Of a stretch of 64,000 bases of DNA, positions 40,404 through 49,490 are shown piece after piece; the stretch's first letter is position 1; each line of letters begins with the position of its first letter. The notes under the pieces are model-generated. The model was not told the DNA's origin. It was given only the letters and a program-made list of their open reading frames with translations, and ran no database searches. This DNA comes from Mesorhizobium sp. CA14. GTDB taxonomy: Bacteria; Pseudomonadota; Alphaproteobacteria; Rhizobiales; Rhizobiaceae. The position numbers and the translations under genes were made by a program. Location of the stretch: positions 1 to 64,000 of the forward strand of contig NZ_JAIUHR010000004.1 of assembly GCF_020165195.1 (NCBI RefSeq). Direction: 5' to 3'.

Positions 40404-41135
40404 ATGACCTATTGCGTCGGCCTCAAGATCGATCGCGGGCTCGTGTTCATGTCCGACACGCGCACCAATGCCGGCATGGATTCGATCTCGACCTTCAAGA
40501 AGATGCATGTGTGGGAACAGCCCGGCGAGCGCGTCATCGTACTGATGTCGGCGGGCAATCTTGCCACGACGCAGGCGGTGGTCAGCCTTCTCGACGAACG
40601 CAACAAGGCCGTTGGCGACCGTCATCCGAAGCTGCTCGAAACCCCGTCCATGTACCAGACGGTGCGGCTGGTCGGCGATACAGTGAAGGAAGTGATAGAG
40701 CATGCCTCGCCGAGCGGCGACAAGGCGGATTCCTACTTCAATGCCTCCTTCATCCTCGGCGGCCAGATCATGGGCAGCCCGCCCAGGCTGTTCATGATCT
40801 ATCCGGAAGGCAATTTCATCGAGTCGACCGACGACACGCCTTTCTTCCAGATCGGCGAGACGAAATACGGCAAGCCGATCATCATCCGTGCCTATGATCG
40901 GACAATGAGCCTGGCCGAAACGGTGAAGCTGCTTCTGGTGTCGTTCGACTCGACGCTGAAATCCAACCTTTCGGTCGGGCTGCCGCTCGATCTGCTGTTC
41001 CTGGAACAGGATGCGCTCAGGGTGGGGCTGAACCGACGGATCGGCCATGATGATCCTTACTACCGCACCATTTCCGACGGCTGGTCCAACGCCCTGAAAA
41101 TCGCTTTCTCAAATCTGCCGGATTTTCCGGGGTAG
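40404..41135 (+). CDS. Anbu, bacterial proteasome-like protease subunit
   Basis: 243 aa of the Ntn-hydrolase (proteasome beta/HslV) superfamily. MTYCVGLKIDRGLVFMSDTR begins with the nucleophile Thr2 right after Met; Asp18 and a later Lys (FKKMHVWEQPGERV) sit at the places of the catalytic Asp and Lys, and SAGNLATTQAV follows. Anbu proteins form open-ring or helical assemblies and are the type example of ancestral beta subunits. The gene closes the cluster of ATP-grasp, alpha-E and transglutaminase genes. No ATPase is adjacent. Confidence 0.93.
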   Translation: MTYCVGLKIDRGLVFMSDTRTNAGMDSISTFKKMHVWEQPGERVIVLMSAGNLATTQAVVSLLDERNKAVGDRHPKLLETPSMYQTVRLVGDTVKEVIEHASPSGDKADSYFNASFILGGQIMGSPPRLFMIYPEGNFIESTDDTPFFQIGETKYGKPIIIRAYDRTMSLAETVKLLLVSFDSTLKSNLSVGLPLDLLFLEQDALRVGLNRRIGHDDPYYRTISDGWSNALKIAFSNLPDFPG

Positions 41136-41191
41136 GACTTTCGGAAAGCGGTTCGGCCGGCCGGTATCTTCGACGGCCGATGGGAGGGAAA

Positions 41192-42604
41192 ATGGATAAT
41201 GAGGAATTCCGCGATTGGTCGCGGCGGGCGGCCGATTGGGGCGCCGATTACCGCGCTGGCTTGCGCGACCGCCCGGTGCGGCCGGCAATCGCGCCGGGCG
41301 AGATTTTCAGGACCATCGAGACCTCGCCACCCGAATTGCCCGAGCCGATGGAAAAGATCTTCGCCGATTTCGAAGAAAAGATCGTGCCGGGCATGACGCA
41401 TTGGCAGCATCCGCGCTTCTTCGCCTATTTCCCGGCCAATGCGGCGCCGGTTTCGGTCGTGGCGGAGTATCTGGTCTCGGCGATGGCCGCGCAATGCATG
41501 CTGTGGCAGACCTCGCCGGCGGCGACAGAGCTCGAGACGCGCATCGTCGACTGGATGCGCCAGGCGCTCGGCCTACCCGAGGGCTTTTCCGGCGTCATCC
41601 AGGATTCGGCCTCGTCGGCGACGCTTGCGGCGGTGCTCACCATGCGGGAGCAAGCGCTCGACTGGCAGGGCAACAAAAAGGGGCTGGCAGGGCAGGAGAA
41701 GCTGCGCGTCTATTCCTCCGACCAGGTCCATACCTCGATCGACCGTGCCATCTGGGTCTCCGGCATCGGCGAGGACAACCTTGTCCGCATCCCGGTCTCC
41801 GGACGTTTTCGCGCCATGGATACGGACGCACTCGAGGCTGCGATCGTCGCGGATCGCGAAGCCGGTCTGCTGCCGGCCGGCATCATCGCTTGCGTCGGCG
41901 GCACCAGCACCGGCGGCACCGACGACATCGCGGCGGTGGCAGCGGTCGCGAAGCGGCACGGGCTTTACCTCCATGTCGACGCTGCCTGGGCCGGATCGGC
42001 GATGATCTGCCCGGAATACCGGCATTTCTGGACCGGGGTCGAAGGCGCCGATTCCATCGTCTTCAATCCGCACAAGTGGTTGGGCGCGCAGTTCGATTGC
42101 TCGATTCAGTTCGTCCGCCAACCGGAAGACCTCGTGCGCACGCTGGCCATCAAGCCGGAGTTTCTGAAGACGCTGGGTCACGACGGCATCATCAACTATT
42201 CGGAATGGTCGGTGCCGCTCGGCCGCCGCTTTCGCGCCCTGAAACTTTGGTTCCTGCTGCGTGCCCATGGCCTCGAGGGCCTGCGCACCATGATCCGCAA
42301 TCATGTCGCCTGGAGTGAAAGATTGGCCGCGCGGCTCGCCAAGGAACCGGATTTCGAGCTCGTCTCTGAGCCCATGCTTTCGCTGTTCTCGTTCCGGCAC
42401 CAAGCGCCTTCAGTTGCCGATCCGGACGAGCACAATCTGCGCTTGGTCGACGCCATCAACACCGATGGCCGCATTTACCTGACGCAAACGCGGGTCGATG
42501 GGCGCGTGGCGATCCGCTTTCAGGCGGGGCAGTTCGACTCGACGGCGGCCGATGTCGACGCGGCGTTCGACGTCATAACCGAGATTGCGCGGCGCTCATC
42601 CTGA
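41192..42604 (+). CDS. PLP-dependent aromatic amino acid decarboxylase family protein
   Basis: 470 aa, group II decarboxylase (PF00282). The PLP Lys is 295 in NPHKWLG; the PLP Asp is in LHVDAAWAGSAM, and HPRFFAYFP and QDSASSATLAA are conserved. This resembles aromatic-L-amino-acid and tyrosine/tryptophan decarboxylases. ATG 41192 has GGGAGGGAAA upstream; ATG 41180 is inside that site. Which amino acid is used cannot be read. It stands alone between Anbu and glpR. Confidence 0.88.
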   Translation: MDNEEFRDWSRRAADWGADYRAGLRDRPVRPAIAPGEIFRTIETSPPELPEPMEKIFADFEEKIVPGMTHWQHPRFFAYFPANAAPVSVVAEYLVSAMAAQCMLWQTSPAATELETRIVDWMRQALGLPEGFSGVIQDSASSATLAAVLTMREQALDWQGNKKGLAGQEKLRVYSSDQVHTSIDRAIWVSGIGEDNLVRIPVSGRFRAMDTDALEAAIVADREAGLLPAGIIACVGGTSTGGTDDIAAVAAVAKRHGLYLHVDAAWAGSAMICPEYRHFWTGVEGADSIVFNPHKWLGAQFDCSIQFVRQPEDLVRTLAIKPEFLKTLGHDGIINYSEWSVPLGRRFRALKLWFLLRAHGLEGLRTMIRNHVAWSERLAARLAKEPDFELVSEPMLSLFSFRHQAPSVADPDEHNLRLVDAINTDGRIYLTQTRVDGRVAIRFQAGQFDSTAADVDAAFDVITEIARRSS

Positions 42605-42651
42605 GGCAGCAGACATGTTCCGCACCGGCTTGCCTTTTGCAATCAGATGAT

Positions 42652-42715
42652 TTTCGTTAGCCGGCTTATACCTTTTCTTCGCTTTCGTTTTCCGATATAC
42701 ACGGAAAAAACGAAA
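42652..42715. promoter_or_regulatory. Candidate GlpR operators before glpR
   Basis: TTTCGTTA at 42652, TTTCGTTT at 42683 and, inverted, AACGAAA at 42709-42715. The last two form the arms of an inverted repeat (TTTCGTTTTCCG with CGGAAAAAACGAAA) 15 bp before ATG 42730. TTTCGTTT-type boxes suit a DeoR-family repressor. Confidence 0.5.
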
Positions 42716-42729
42716 ATGGAGGACGCGCG

Positions 42730-43497
42730 ATGTTTCTTTCGCCACGCCATGCCGAAATCATCCAGATGGCGAAAGACCATGGCCGGGTGCTGGTCGATGA
42801 CCTGGCGACACATTTCAACGTGACGCCGCAAACCATCCGCAAGGACCTCAACGATCTGTGCGATCAGCGCCTGCTCACCCGCATCCATGGCGGCGCGCTG
42901 TTCCCGTCCGGCATCGAGAACATGGAATACGAGGCCCGCCGCAAAATCGCCGCCGACGAGAAGGAGGCGATCGGCAGCGCGGCGGCGCGGCTTATCCCGG
43001 ACAATGCCTCGCTGTTCATCAATATCGGCACCACCACTGAGGCCGTCAGCAAGGCGTTGCTTCACCATAACGGGCTTATGGTCATCACCAACAACATCAA
43101 TGTTGCCAATAGGATGCGCATCTATCCCACGATCGAGGTGGTGATCGCCGGCGGTGTGGTGCGCGGTTCCGACGGCGGCGTCGTTGGCGAAGCGGCCGTC
43201 GATTTCATCCGTCAGTTCAAGGTCGATTACGCCGTCATCGGCGCCTCTGCGATCGATCATGACGGCGCGCTGCTCGACTTCGATTTTCGCGAGGTGAAGG
43301 TGGCCCAGGCCATCATCGCCAATGCCCGCCACGTCATCCTGGTCTCCGACCAGACCAAATTCGAGCGCACGGCGCCGGTTCGAATCGGCCATCTTTCGCA
43401 GGTGAACACCTTCATCACCGACCGCTGCGACATTCCCTCGATCCGCCGGATTTGCGAAGAGACCGAGGTCCGGCTAATCGAGACGGCGCTTGAGTAG
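42730..43497 (+). CDS. glpR: DeoR-family glycerol regulon repressor GlpR
   Basis: 255 aa. Helix-turn-helix at residues 21-44 (LVDDLATHFNVTPQTIRKDL), then the DeoR sensor domain: RIHGGALFPSG, LFINIGTTTEAV, VVIAGGVVRGSDGGVVGEA and LLDFDFREVKVAQAII. It should bind glycerol-3-phosphate and repress the glp operon. ATG 42730 has GGAGGACGCGCG upstream. Autoregulation is suggested by the boxes directly in front. Confidence 0.92.
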   Translation: MFLSPRHAEIIQMAKDHGRVLVDDLATHFNVTPQTIRKDLNDLCDQRLLTRIHGGALFPSGIENMEYEARRKIAADEKEAIGSAAARLIPDNASLFINIGTTTEAVSKALLHHNGLMVITNNINVANRMRIYPTIEVVIAGGVVRGSDGGVVGEAAVDFIRQFKVDYAVIGASAIDHDGALLDFDFREVKVAQAIIANARHVILVSDQTKFERTAPVRIGHLSQVNTFITDRCDIPSIRRICEETEVRLIETALE

Positions 43498-43531
43498 GGG
43501 CGCATCGCCGTTGCCTCACGCGGCCGTGATA

Positions 43532-43583
43532 TTTCGTTTGACATTCGGTTTGAGTTCGAAATAATCCCGCTACGGTTTCGTAA
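43532..43583. promoter_or_regulatory. Candidate GlpR operators before glpD
   Basis: TTTCGTTT at 43532, GTTCGAAA at 43554 and TTTCGTAA at 43576, spaced 22 bp, about two helical turns. Similar boxes lie before glpR. They occupy the 126-bp gap between glpR and glpD. Confidence 0.45.
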
Positions 43584-43623
43584 AGCACAAAAATGGTGCA
43601 ATGCGAAATCGTTGGAGGACCCT

Positions 43624-45150
43624 TTGGACGCATTCCCGATCCATGACATTTTCGTCATCGGCGGCGGTATCAATGGCTGCGGCATCGCCCGCGACGCCGT
43701 TGGCCGCGGATTTTCAGTTTACCTCGCCGAAATGAACGATCTGGCGAGCGGGACTTCCTCCGGCTCGACCAAGCTCATCCATGGCGGCCTTCGCTATCTT
43801 GAATTCTACGAGTTTCGGCTGGTGCGCGAAGCGCTGATGGAGCGCGAGGTTCTATGGAAGAACGCGCCGCACATCATCTGGCCGATGCGCTTCGTGCTTC
43901 CCTACGCCAAGGGCCTCAGGCCCGCCTGGCTGATCCGGCTCGGGCTGTTCCTTTACGATCATATCGGCGGGCGCAAGCTCTTGCCGGCGACGAAGACGCT
44001 GGACATGGCGAGCGATCCGGCCAGCAAGCCGCTCAAGCCATTGTTTCGCAAGGCTTTCGAATATTCGGACGGTTGGGTCAATGACGCGCGCCTGGTGGCT
44101 CTGAATGCGCGTGACGCCGCCGACCGGGGCGCCATTATTCGTACCCGGACCAAGGTTGTCAGCGCGCGGCGCGACGGTACGACCTGGACCGTCAAGGTGC
44201 AGAACGTGCTTACCGGCGAAACCGAGGAGGTGCGCGCGCGGCTTCTGGTCAACGCCGCCGGCCCCTGGGTCGATCACGTGCTCTCGGCCGCCGTCGGCCA
44301 GAACGAGGTCCACAATGTCCGCCTCGTGCAGGGCAGCCATATCGTGGTCGGCAAGAAGTTCGACGATCCGCGCGCCTATTTCTTCCAGAACAAGGATGGC
44401 CGCATCATCTTCGCCATTCCCTACGAGGAAGAATTCACGCTGATCGGCACCACCGACCGCGACTATCCGGGCGATCCGCATGACGTGAAGATCTCCGACA
44501 CAGAGATCGACTATCTATGCGCCGCGGCGAGCGAGTATTTCGCGCAACCCGTGAAGCGCGCCGACATCGTCTGGACCTATTCGGCGGTGCGCCCGCTCTA
44601 TGACGACGGCGCCTCCAAGGCGCAGGAAGCGACGCGCGACTATGTGCTGAAGGCCGATGGTGGGGAGGGCACAGCCCCGCTTGTCAACGCTTTCGGCGGC
44701 AAGATCACGACCTTTCGCCGGCTGGCGGAATCGATGCTGGAGAAGATCGAAGGGTTTCTCGGCAAGCGTGGCAAGCCGTGGACGCATGACGCGCCGCTGC
44801 CCGGCGGCGATTTTCCGGCGACCGGTTTCGATGCCCAGGTCGCCAGGCTGAAGAACACCTATCCGTTCCTCGACCAGCGGCTGGCGCGCCGCTTCACCCG
44901 GCTTTACGGCACGCGCGCCGAAAAGCTGCTCGGGCTCGCCAAGTCGAATGCCGATCTCGGCCGCAATTTCGGCGCCGACCTTTTCGAGGCGGAAGTCCGC
45001 TATCTGGCCGAAAACGAATGGGCGGTCACCGCCGAGGACGTGCTGTGGCGCCGCACCAAGCGCGGCCTGCATTTCAGCCGCGAGCAGACGGCGGCATTGG
45101 AAGAATTCATGCGCGGACTGAGCAGCCGCCATGTCGCGGCGGCGGAATGA
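43624..45150 (+). CDS. glpD: Glycerol-3-phosphate dehydrogenase (aerobic type)
   Basis: 508 aa flavoenzyme that oxidises glycerol-3-phosphate to dihydroxyacetone phosphate at the inner membrane, giving electrons to quinone. FAD site DIFVIGGGINGCGIARDA at the N-terminus, SGTSSGSTKLIHGGLRYLE, TYSAVRPLYDDG and NAFGGKITTFRRLAE. Start TTG 43624 has GGAGG 5 bp upstream; TTG 43612 would lie on that site. First structural gene after glpR. Confidence 0.95.
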   Translation: MDAFPIHDIFVIGGGINGCGIARDAVGRGFSVYLAEMNDLASGTSSGSTKLIHGGLRYLEFYEFRLVREALMEREVLWKNAPHIIWPMRFVLPYAKGLRPAWLIRLGLFLYDHIGGRKLLPATKTLDMASDPASKPLKPLFRKAFEYSDGWVNDARLVALNARDAADRGAIIRTRTKVVSARRDGTTWTVKVQNVLTGETEEVRARLLVNAAGPWVDHVLSAAVGQNEVHNVRLVQGSHIVVGKKFDDPRAYFFQNKDGRIIFAIPYEEEFTLIGTTDRDYPGDPHDVKISDTEIDYLCAAASEYFAQPVKRADIVWTYSAVRPLYDDGASKAQEATRDYVLKADGGEGTAPLVNAFGGKITTFRRLAESMLEKIEGFLGKRGKPWTHDAPLPGGDFPATGFDAQVARLKNTYPFLDQRLARRFTRLYGTRAEKLLGLAKSNADLGRNFGADLFEAEVRYLAENEWAVTAEDVLWRRTKRGLHFSREQTAALEEFMRGLSSRHVAAAE

Positions 45151-45189
45151 GGATCGTCCGCTGATGCGCAAGGCCTGGGAGGAGGCGTG

Positions 45190-46269
45190 ATGCTGGAACT
45201 GAGGAACGTGACGAAGACGGTCGGCGCTCAGGAGCATATCCGCGACGTGTCGCTGACGCTTCAGCATGGCTCACTGAACGTGCTCCTCGGGCCGACGCTT
45301 TCCGGCAAGACCAGCCTGATGCGGCTGATGGCGGGCCTCGACGCGCCGACTTCGGGCTCGGTCTGGTTCGACGGCAAGGACGTCACCGGACAGAAGGTGC
45401 AGAAGCGCAACGTCGCCATGGTCTACCAGCAGTTCATCAATTACCCGGCGATGACCGTCTACGAGAACATCGCCTCGCCGCTTCGGGTCGCCGGCGTCGA
45501 GCAGGCCAGGATCGACAAGGAAGTGCGCAACGCGGCGGCGCTTTTGAAGCTGACGCCCTATCTCGAGCGCACGCCGCTCAGCCTGTCCGGGGGGCAGCAG
45601 CAGCGCACCGCGCTTGCCCGCGCGATCGTCAAGAATGCCAGCTTGGTGCTGCTCGACGAGCCTTTGGCCAATCTCGACTACAAGCTGCGCGAGGAGTTGC
45701 GCGCCGAATTGCCGAAGATCTTCGCCGCCACCGGCACCATCTTCGTCTACGCCACAACCGAGCCGCACGAAGCGCTTTTGCTCGGCGGCAATACGGCCAC
45801 GCTTTCGGAAGGCCGCGTCACGCAATTCGGCCCGACCGTCGAAGTGTTCCGCAAGCCGGTCGACCTGGTGACGGCAAGGACCTTCGCCGATCCGCCTCTC
45901 AACACCATCGTGCTCTCTAAGAAAGGCTCGGACTTCCTGCTCGAAGGCGGCGTCAAATTGCCGGTGCCGCCGGAGCTCAACGGCATCCCGGACGCAAGCT
46001 ACACGATCGGCTTCCAGCCGCATCATTTGTCGCTGGGGCGGCCGAACGCCAGCGCCGTGCCGGTGCGGGCCAAGGTCACAATCACCGAGATCACCGGCTC
46101 GGAAAGCTTCGTCCACCTCGACTTCGCCGATGCGCGCTGGGTGATGCTTGCGCATGGCATTCTCGATTTCGAAACGGACGACGAGGTCGAAGTATTCATC
46201 GATCCGCGTCACATCATGGTGTTCGACCATAACGGCCGCGCCGTGACGGCGTCGAAGCTGGCGGCCTGA
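45190..46269 (+). CDS. glpS: Glycerol ABC transporter ATPase GlpS (altered switch motif)
   Basis: 359 aa, MalK/UgpC-type. Walker A is GPTLSGKTS, signature LSGGQ at residues 132-136 and Walker B LVLLDEP. The switch (H-loop) motif, normally VTHD, is ATTE, with Thr190 in place of His. The C-terminal regulatory domain (PELNGIPDASYTIGFQPHHL) is present. It forms a pair with GlpT, whose own signature is degenerate. GGAGG precedes ATG 45190. Confidence 0.92.
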   Translation: MLELRNVTKTVGAQEHIRDVSLTLQHGSLNVLLGPTLSGKTSLMRLMAGLDAPTSGSVWFDGKDVTGQKVQKRNVAMVYQQFINYPAMTVYENIASPLRVAGVEQARIDKEVRNAAALLKLTPYLERTPLSLSGGQQQRTALARAIVKNASLVLLDEPLANLDYKLREELRAELPKIFAATGTIFVYATTEPHEALLLGGNTATLSEGRVTQFGPTVEVFRKPVDLVTARTFADPPLNTIVLSKKGSDFLLEGGVKLPVPPELNGIPDASYTIGFQPHHLSLGRPNASAVPVRAKVTITEITGSESFVHLDFADARWVMLAHGILDFETDDEVEVFIDPRHIMVFDHNGRAVTASKLAA

Positions 46270-46279
46270 GGAGCAAACG

Positions 46280-47347
46280 ATGGCGCGCATCGAGGTCAAC
46301 CACATCCGCCATTCCTACCTGCCCAACCCGCAGAAGGATTCCGATTTCGCGCTGAAGGAAGTGCATCACACCTTCGAGGATGGCGGCGCCTACGCGCTGC
46401 TCGGGCCGTCAGGCTGCGGCAAGACCACCTTGCTCAACATCATCTCGGGACTGCTGCACCCCTCGCACGGCCGGTTGCTGTTCAATGGCCGGGACGTGAC
46501 CAATCTGTCGACGCAGGAGCGCAATATCGCGCAGGTGTTCCAGTTTCCGGTCATCTACGACACCATGACCGTCTACGACAATCTGGCCTTCCCGCTGCGC
46601 AACCGCCGCGTGCCGGAAGCCGATGTCGATCGCAAGGTGCGCGAGACGCTCGACATGATCGATCTCGCTTCGATGGCGAACAGGAAGGCGCGCCGGCTCA
46701 CCGCAGACCAGAAGCAGAAGATCTCGCTTGGACGCGGCCTGGTGCGCTCCGACGTCAACGCCATCCTGTTCGACGAGCCGCTGACGGTCATCGACCCGCA
46801 TATGAAATGGGTGCTGCGCTCGCAGTTGAAGCAGCTGCACCGCCGCTTCGGCTACACGATGGTCTATGTCACGCACGACCAGACCGAAGCGCTGACTTTC
46901 GCCGACCGGGTGGTGGTCATGTATGACGGCGAGATCGTCCAGATCGGCACGCCGGCCGAACTCTTCGAGCGCCCGCGCCACACTTTCGTCGGCTATTTCA
47001 TCGGCTCGCCGGGCATGAACGTGCTTCCGGTTGCGCTGGAAGGCAGGACGGCGAAGCTCGGCGCGCAGCGCATCGAATTGCCGGGCGTGCCGAAGGCTGA
47101 GGCCGGCGCCGTCGAGCTCGGCATCCGTCCCGAATATGTGCGGCTCGGCCGCGAAGGCATGGCGGTGCAGGTCAGCAAGGTCGAGGATGTCGGCCGCCAC
47201 AAGGTGGTTCGTGCCAATCTTGAGGGCAGGGAGATCGCTGCGGTGATCGGCGAGGACGACGAGGTGCCGGCCGAGCCAAAAGTCCGCTTCGATCCGGCCG
47301 GCATCAACATCTATGCCGATTCCTGGCGCGTCGAGATGGGGGCATAA
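46280..47347 (+). CDS. glpT: Glycerol ABC transporter ATPase GlpT (degenerate signature)
   Basis: 355 aa. Walker A GPSGCGKTT, Walker B AILFDEP and the switch motif VTHD with His199 are canonical, but the signature LSGGQ reads LTADQ (residues 140-144). This is the reverse of GlpS, so the pair should form one complete site (GlpT Walker and His with GlpS LSGGQ) and one degenerate site. It starts 10 bp after glpS and ends directly at the glpP ATG. Confidence 0.92.
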   Translation: MARIEVNHIRHSYLPNPQKDSDFALKEVHHTFEDGGAYALLGPSGCGKTTLLNIISGLLHPSHGRLLFNGRDVTNLSTQERNIAQVFQFPVIYDTMTVYDNLAFPLRNRRVPEADVDRKVRETLDMIDLASMANRKARRLTADQKQKISLGRGLVRSDVNAILFDEPLTVIDPHMKWVLRSQLKQLHRRFGYTMVYVTHDQTEALTFADRVVVMYDGEIVQIGTPAELFERPRHTFVGYFIGSPGMNVLPVALEGRTAKLGAQRIELPGVPKAEAGAVELGIRPEYVRLGREGMAVQVSKVEDVGRHKVVRANLEGREIAAVIGEDDEVPAEPKVRFDPAGINIYADSWRVEMGA

Positions 47348-48214
47348 ATGGACAAGACCTGGAACAACAAGGCCTGGTTCCTTGTCCTGCCGATGCTGGT
47401 GCTGGTGGCGTTCTCGGCCGTGATCCCGCTGATGACGGTCGTCAACTATTCGGTGCAGGACACGTTCGGCAACAACGTCTTCTTCTGGGCCGGTACCGAA
47501 TGGTTCGAGGAATTGCTGCACTCCGACCGCTTCTGGGAAGCGATGGTGCGCAACCTGATCTTCTCCTTCATTATCCTGGCGATCGAGGTGCCGCTCGGCA
47601 TCTTCATCGCGCTCAATATGCCGAAGAAGGGCTGGGGCGTGCCGGTCTGCCTGGTGTTGATGGCGCTGCCGCTGCTCATTCCGTGGAACGTCGTCGGCAC
47701 GATCTGGCAGGTGTTCGGCCGCAACGACATTGGTCTGCTCGGCTATTATGTCAACGCGCTGGGCTTCAACTACAACTATGTCCAGGATCCGTTCGACGCC
47801 TGGGTCACCGTCATCGTCATGGACGTCTGGCATTGGACGAGCCTGGTGGTGCTGCTGTGCTATGCCGGCCTGGTCTCGATCCCGGACGCCTTCTACCAGG
47901 CGGCCAAGATCGACGGCGCCTCGCGCTGGGCGGTGTTCCGCTACATCCAGCTGCCCAAGATGCAGCGTGTGTTGCTGATCGCCGTGCTGCTGCGCTTCAT
48001 GGACAGTTTCATGATCTATACCGAGCCCTTCGTCGTCACCGGCGGCGGCCCCGGCAATTCGACGACTTTCCTGTCGATCGACCTCGTCAAGACCGCGCTC
48101 GGCCAGTTCGACCTCGGTCCGGCGGCGGCGATGTCGCTGGTCTACTTCCTGATCATCCTGTTGTTGTCGTGGGTGTTCTACACCGTGATGACCAATTACG
48201 ACGCGGAGCGCTGA
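47348..48214 (+). CDS. glpP: Glycerol ABC transporter permease GlpP
   Basis: 288 aa, six membrane helices of the MalF/UgpA type. The coupling (EAA-like) loop is seen as YQAAKIDGASRWAVFRYIQL, which docks on the ATPases. Start ATG 47348 follows the glpT stop without a gap. It should pair with GlpQ to form the channel. Confidence 0.93.
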   Translation: MDKTWNNKAWFLVLPMLVLVAFSAVIPLMTVVNYSVQDTFGNNVFFWAGTEWFEELLHSDRFWEAMVRNLIFSFIILAIEVPLGIFIALNMPKKGWGVPVCLVLMALPLLIPWNVVGTIWQVFGRNDIGLLGYYVNALGFNYNYVQDPFDAWVTVIVMDVWHWTSLVVLLCYAGLVSIPDAFYQAAKIDGASRWAVFRYIQLPKMQRVLLIAVLLRFMDSFMIYTEPFVVTGGGPGNSTTFLSIDLVKTALGQFDLGPAAAMSLVYFLIILLLSWVFYTVMTNYDAER

Positions 48215-48215
48215 G

Positions 48216-49124
48216 ATGGCGAGCGCCAACGAGACGACGCGCGTGAGCGAAGCGGCGGTGACCGAGGTAGGCAGCACGCTGTCGCAGGACGAGGTGGCGA
48301 AGCTGATGCGCCGCCGCGGCGAGGAATCGCGCTGGTGGTGGATCGTGCCGACGATCTACATCATCGTGCTGCTGTTGCCGATCTACTGGCTCATCAATAT
48401 GAGCTTCAAGACCAACCAGGAGATCATCTCCTCGCTGACGCTCTTTCCGCACGAGCCGACGCTGCGCAATTACAAGATCATCTTCACCGATGCGTCCTGG
48501 TATTCGGGCTACATCAATTCGATCACCTATGTGGTGATGAACATGGTGATCTCGGTGGCGGTCGCGCTGCCGGCAGCCTATGCCTTCTCGCGCTACCGCT
48601 TCCTCGGCGACAAGCATTTGTTCTTCTGGCTGCTCACCAACCGCATGGCGCCGCCGGCGGTGTTCGCGCTGCCGTTCTTCCAGCTCTATTCGGCCTTCGG
48701 CATGATCGACACGCATATCGCGGTAGCGCTGGCGCATTGCCTGTTCAATGTGCCTTTGGCGGTATGGATCCTCGAAGGTTTCATGTCCGGCGTGCCGAAG
48801 GAGATCGATGAGACCGCCTATATCGACGGCTATTCGTTCCCGCGCTTCTTCGTGAAGATCTTCATGCCGCTGATCGCCAGCGGTATCGGCGTCGCCTGCT
48901 TCTTCTGCTTCATGTTCTCGTGGGTCGAACTCCTGATCGCCCGCACGCTGACCACGACCGACGCCAAGCCGATCGCCGCCACCATGACCCGAACGGTCTC
49001 CGCCGCCGGCATGGACTGGGGCCTGCTCGCCGCCGCCGGCGTGCTGACGCTGATCCCCGGCGCTTTGGTCATCTGGTTCGTGCGGAATTATATCGCCAAG
49101 GGCTTCGCCCTGGGGAGGGTCTAA
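48216..49124 (+). CDS. glpQ: Glycerol ABC transporter permease GlpQ
   Basis: 302 aa, MalG/UgpE type with six membrane helices; ALPAAYAFSRYRFLGDKHLF and the coupling loop around IDETAYIDGYSFPRFFVKI are typical. An N-terminal hydrophilic extension of about 40 residues (SEAAVTEVGSTLSQDEVAKL) precedes the first helix. Starts one base after glpP. This GlpQ is a permease and is not the phosphodiesterase of the same name in E. coli. Confidence 0.93.
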   Translation: MASANETTRVSEAAVTEVGSTLSQDEVAKLMRRRGEESRWWWIVPTIYIIVLLLPIYWLINMSFKTNQEIISSLTLFPHEPTLRNYKIIFTDASWYSGYINSITYVVMNMVISVAVALPAAYAFSRYRFLGDKHLFFWLLTNRMAPPAVFALPFFQLYSAFGMIDTHIAVALAHCLFNVPLAVWILEGFMSGVPKEIDETAYIDGYSFPRFFVKIFMPLIASGIGVACFFCFMFSWVELLIARTLTTTDAKPIAATMTRTVSAAGMDWGLLAAAGVLTLIPGALVIWFVRNYIAKGFALGRV

Positions 49125-49127
49125 GCC

Positions 49128-49415
49128 ATGAATCTCGACTTCTCCTGGATGGCGTGGACGTGGCCGACGGCCGCCTTCTTCATCGTCATTGCGCTGATGC
49201 TCTTTGGCATGGGCGTTTGGGAATATGTTTCGCCCGGCGGCAATCCGCGCGTCGGGGTGCTGCGCTTCGAGACGACGCGCGGCGACCGCCTCTTCGTTTC
49301 GCTGCTCGGCAGCGCCTTCATCCATCTCGCTTGGCTGGGTCTAGTCGGACCCAACCTTTGGTGGGCTCTCGCTCTCTCCGTGGTCTACGCGATTGGCGTA
49401 TTCCGATACGTATAG
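49128..49415 (+). CDS. glpU: Small membrane protein GlpU (DUF2160)
   Basis: 95 aa with two to three membrane helices; TWPTAAFFIVIALMLFGMGV and RGDRLFVSLLGSAFIHLAW fit DUF2160, a family found inside rhizobial glycerol transport operons. It starts 3 bp after glpQ. Its role in the transporter is unknown, perhaps an accessory subunit. Confidence 0.88.
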   Translation: MNLDFSWMAWTWPTAAFFIVIALMLFGMGVWEYVSPGGNPRVGVLRFETTRGDRLFVSLLGSAFIHLAWLGLVGPNLWWALALSVVYAIGVFRYV

Positions 49416-49490
49416 AGGGGGAATAGCCGGAGCGGCCGCGTGCTGGCGGCCCGCTCCGGATCGAACTTGAAACCTAAGTGGAGGAGACAC

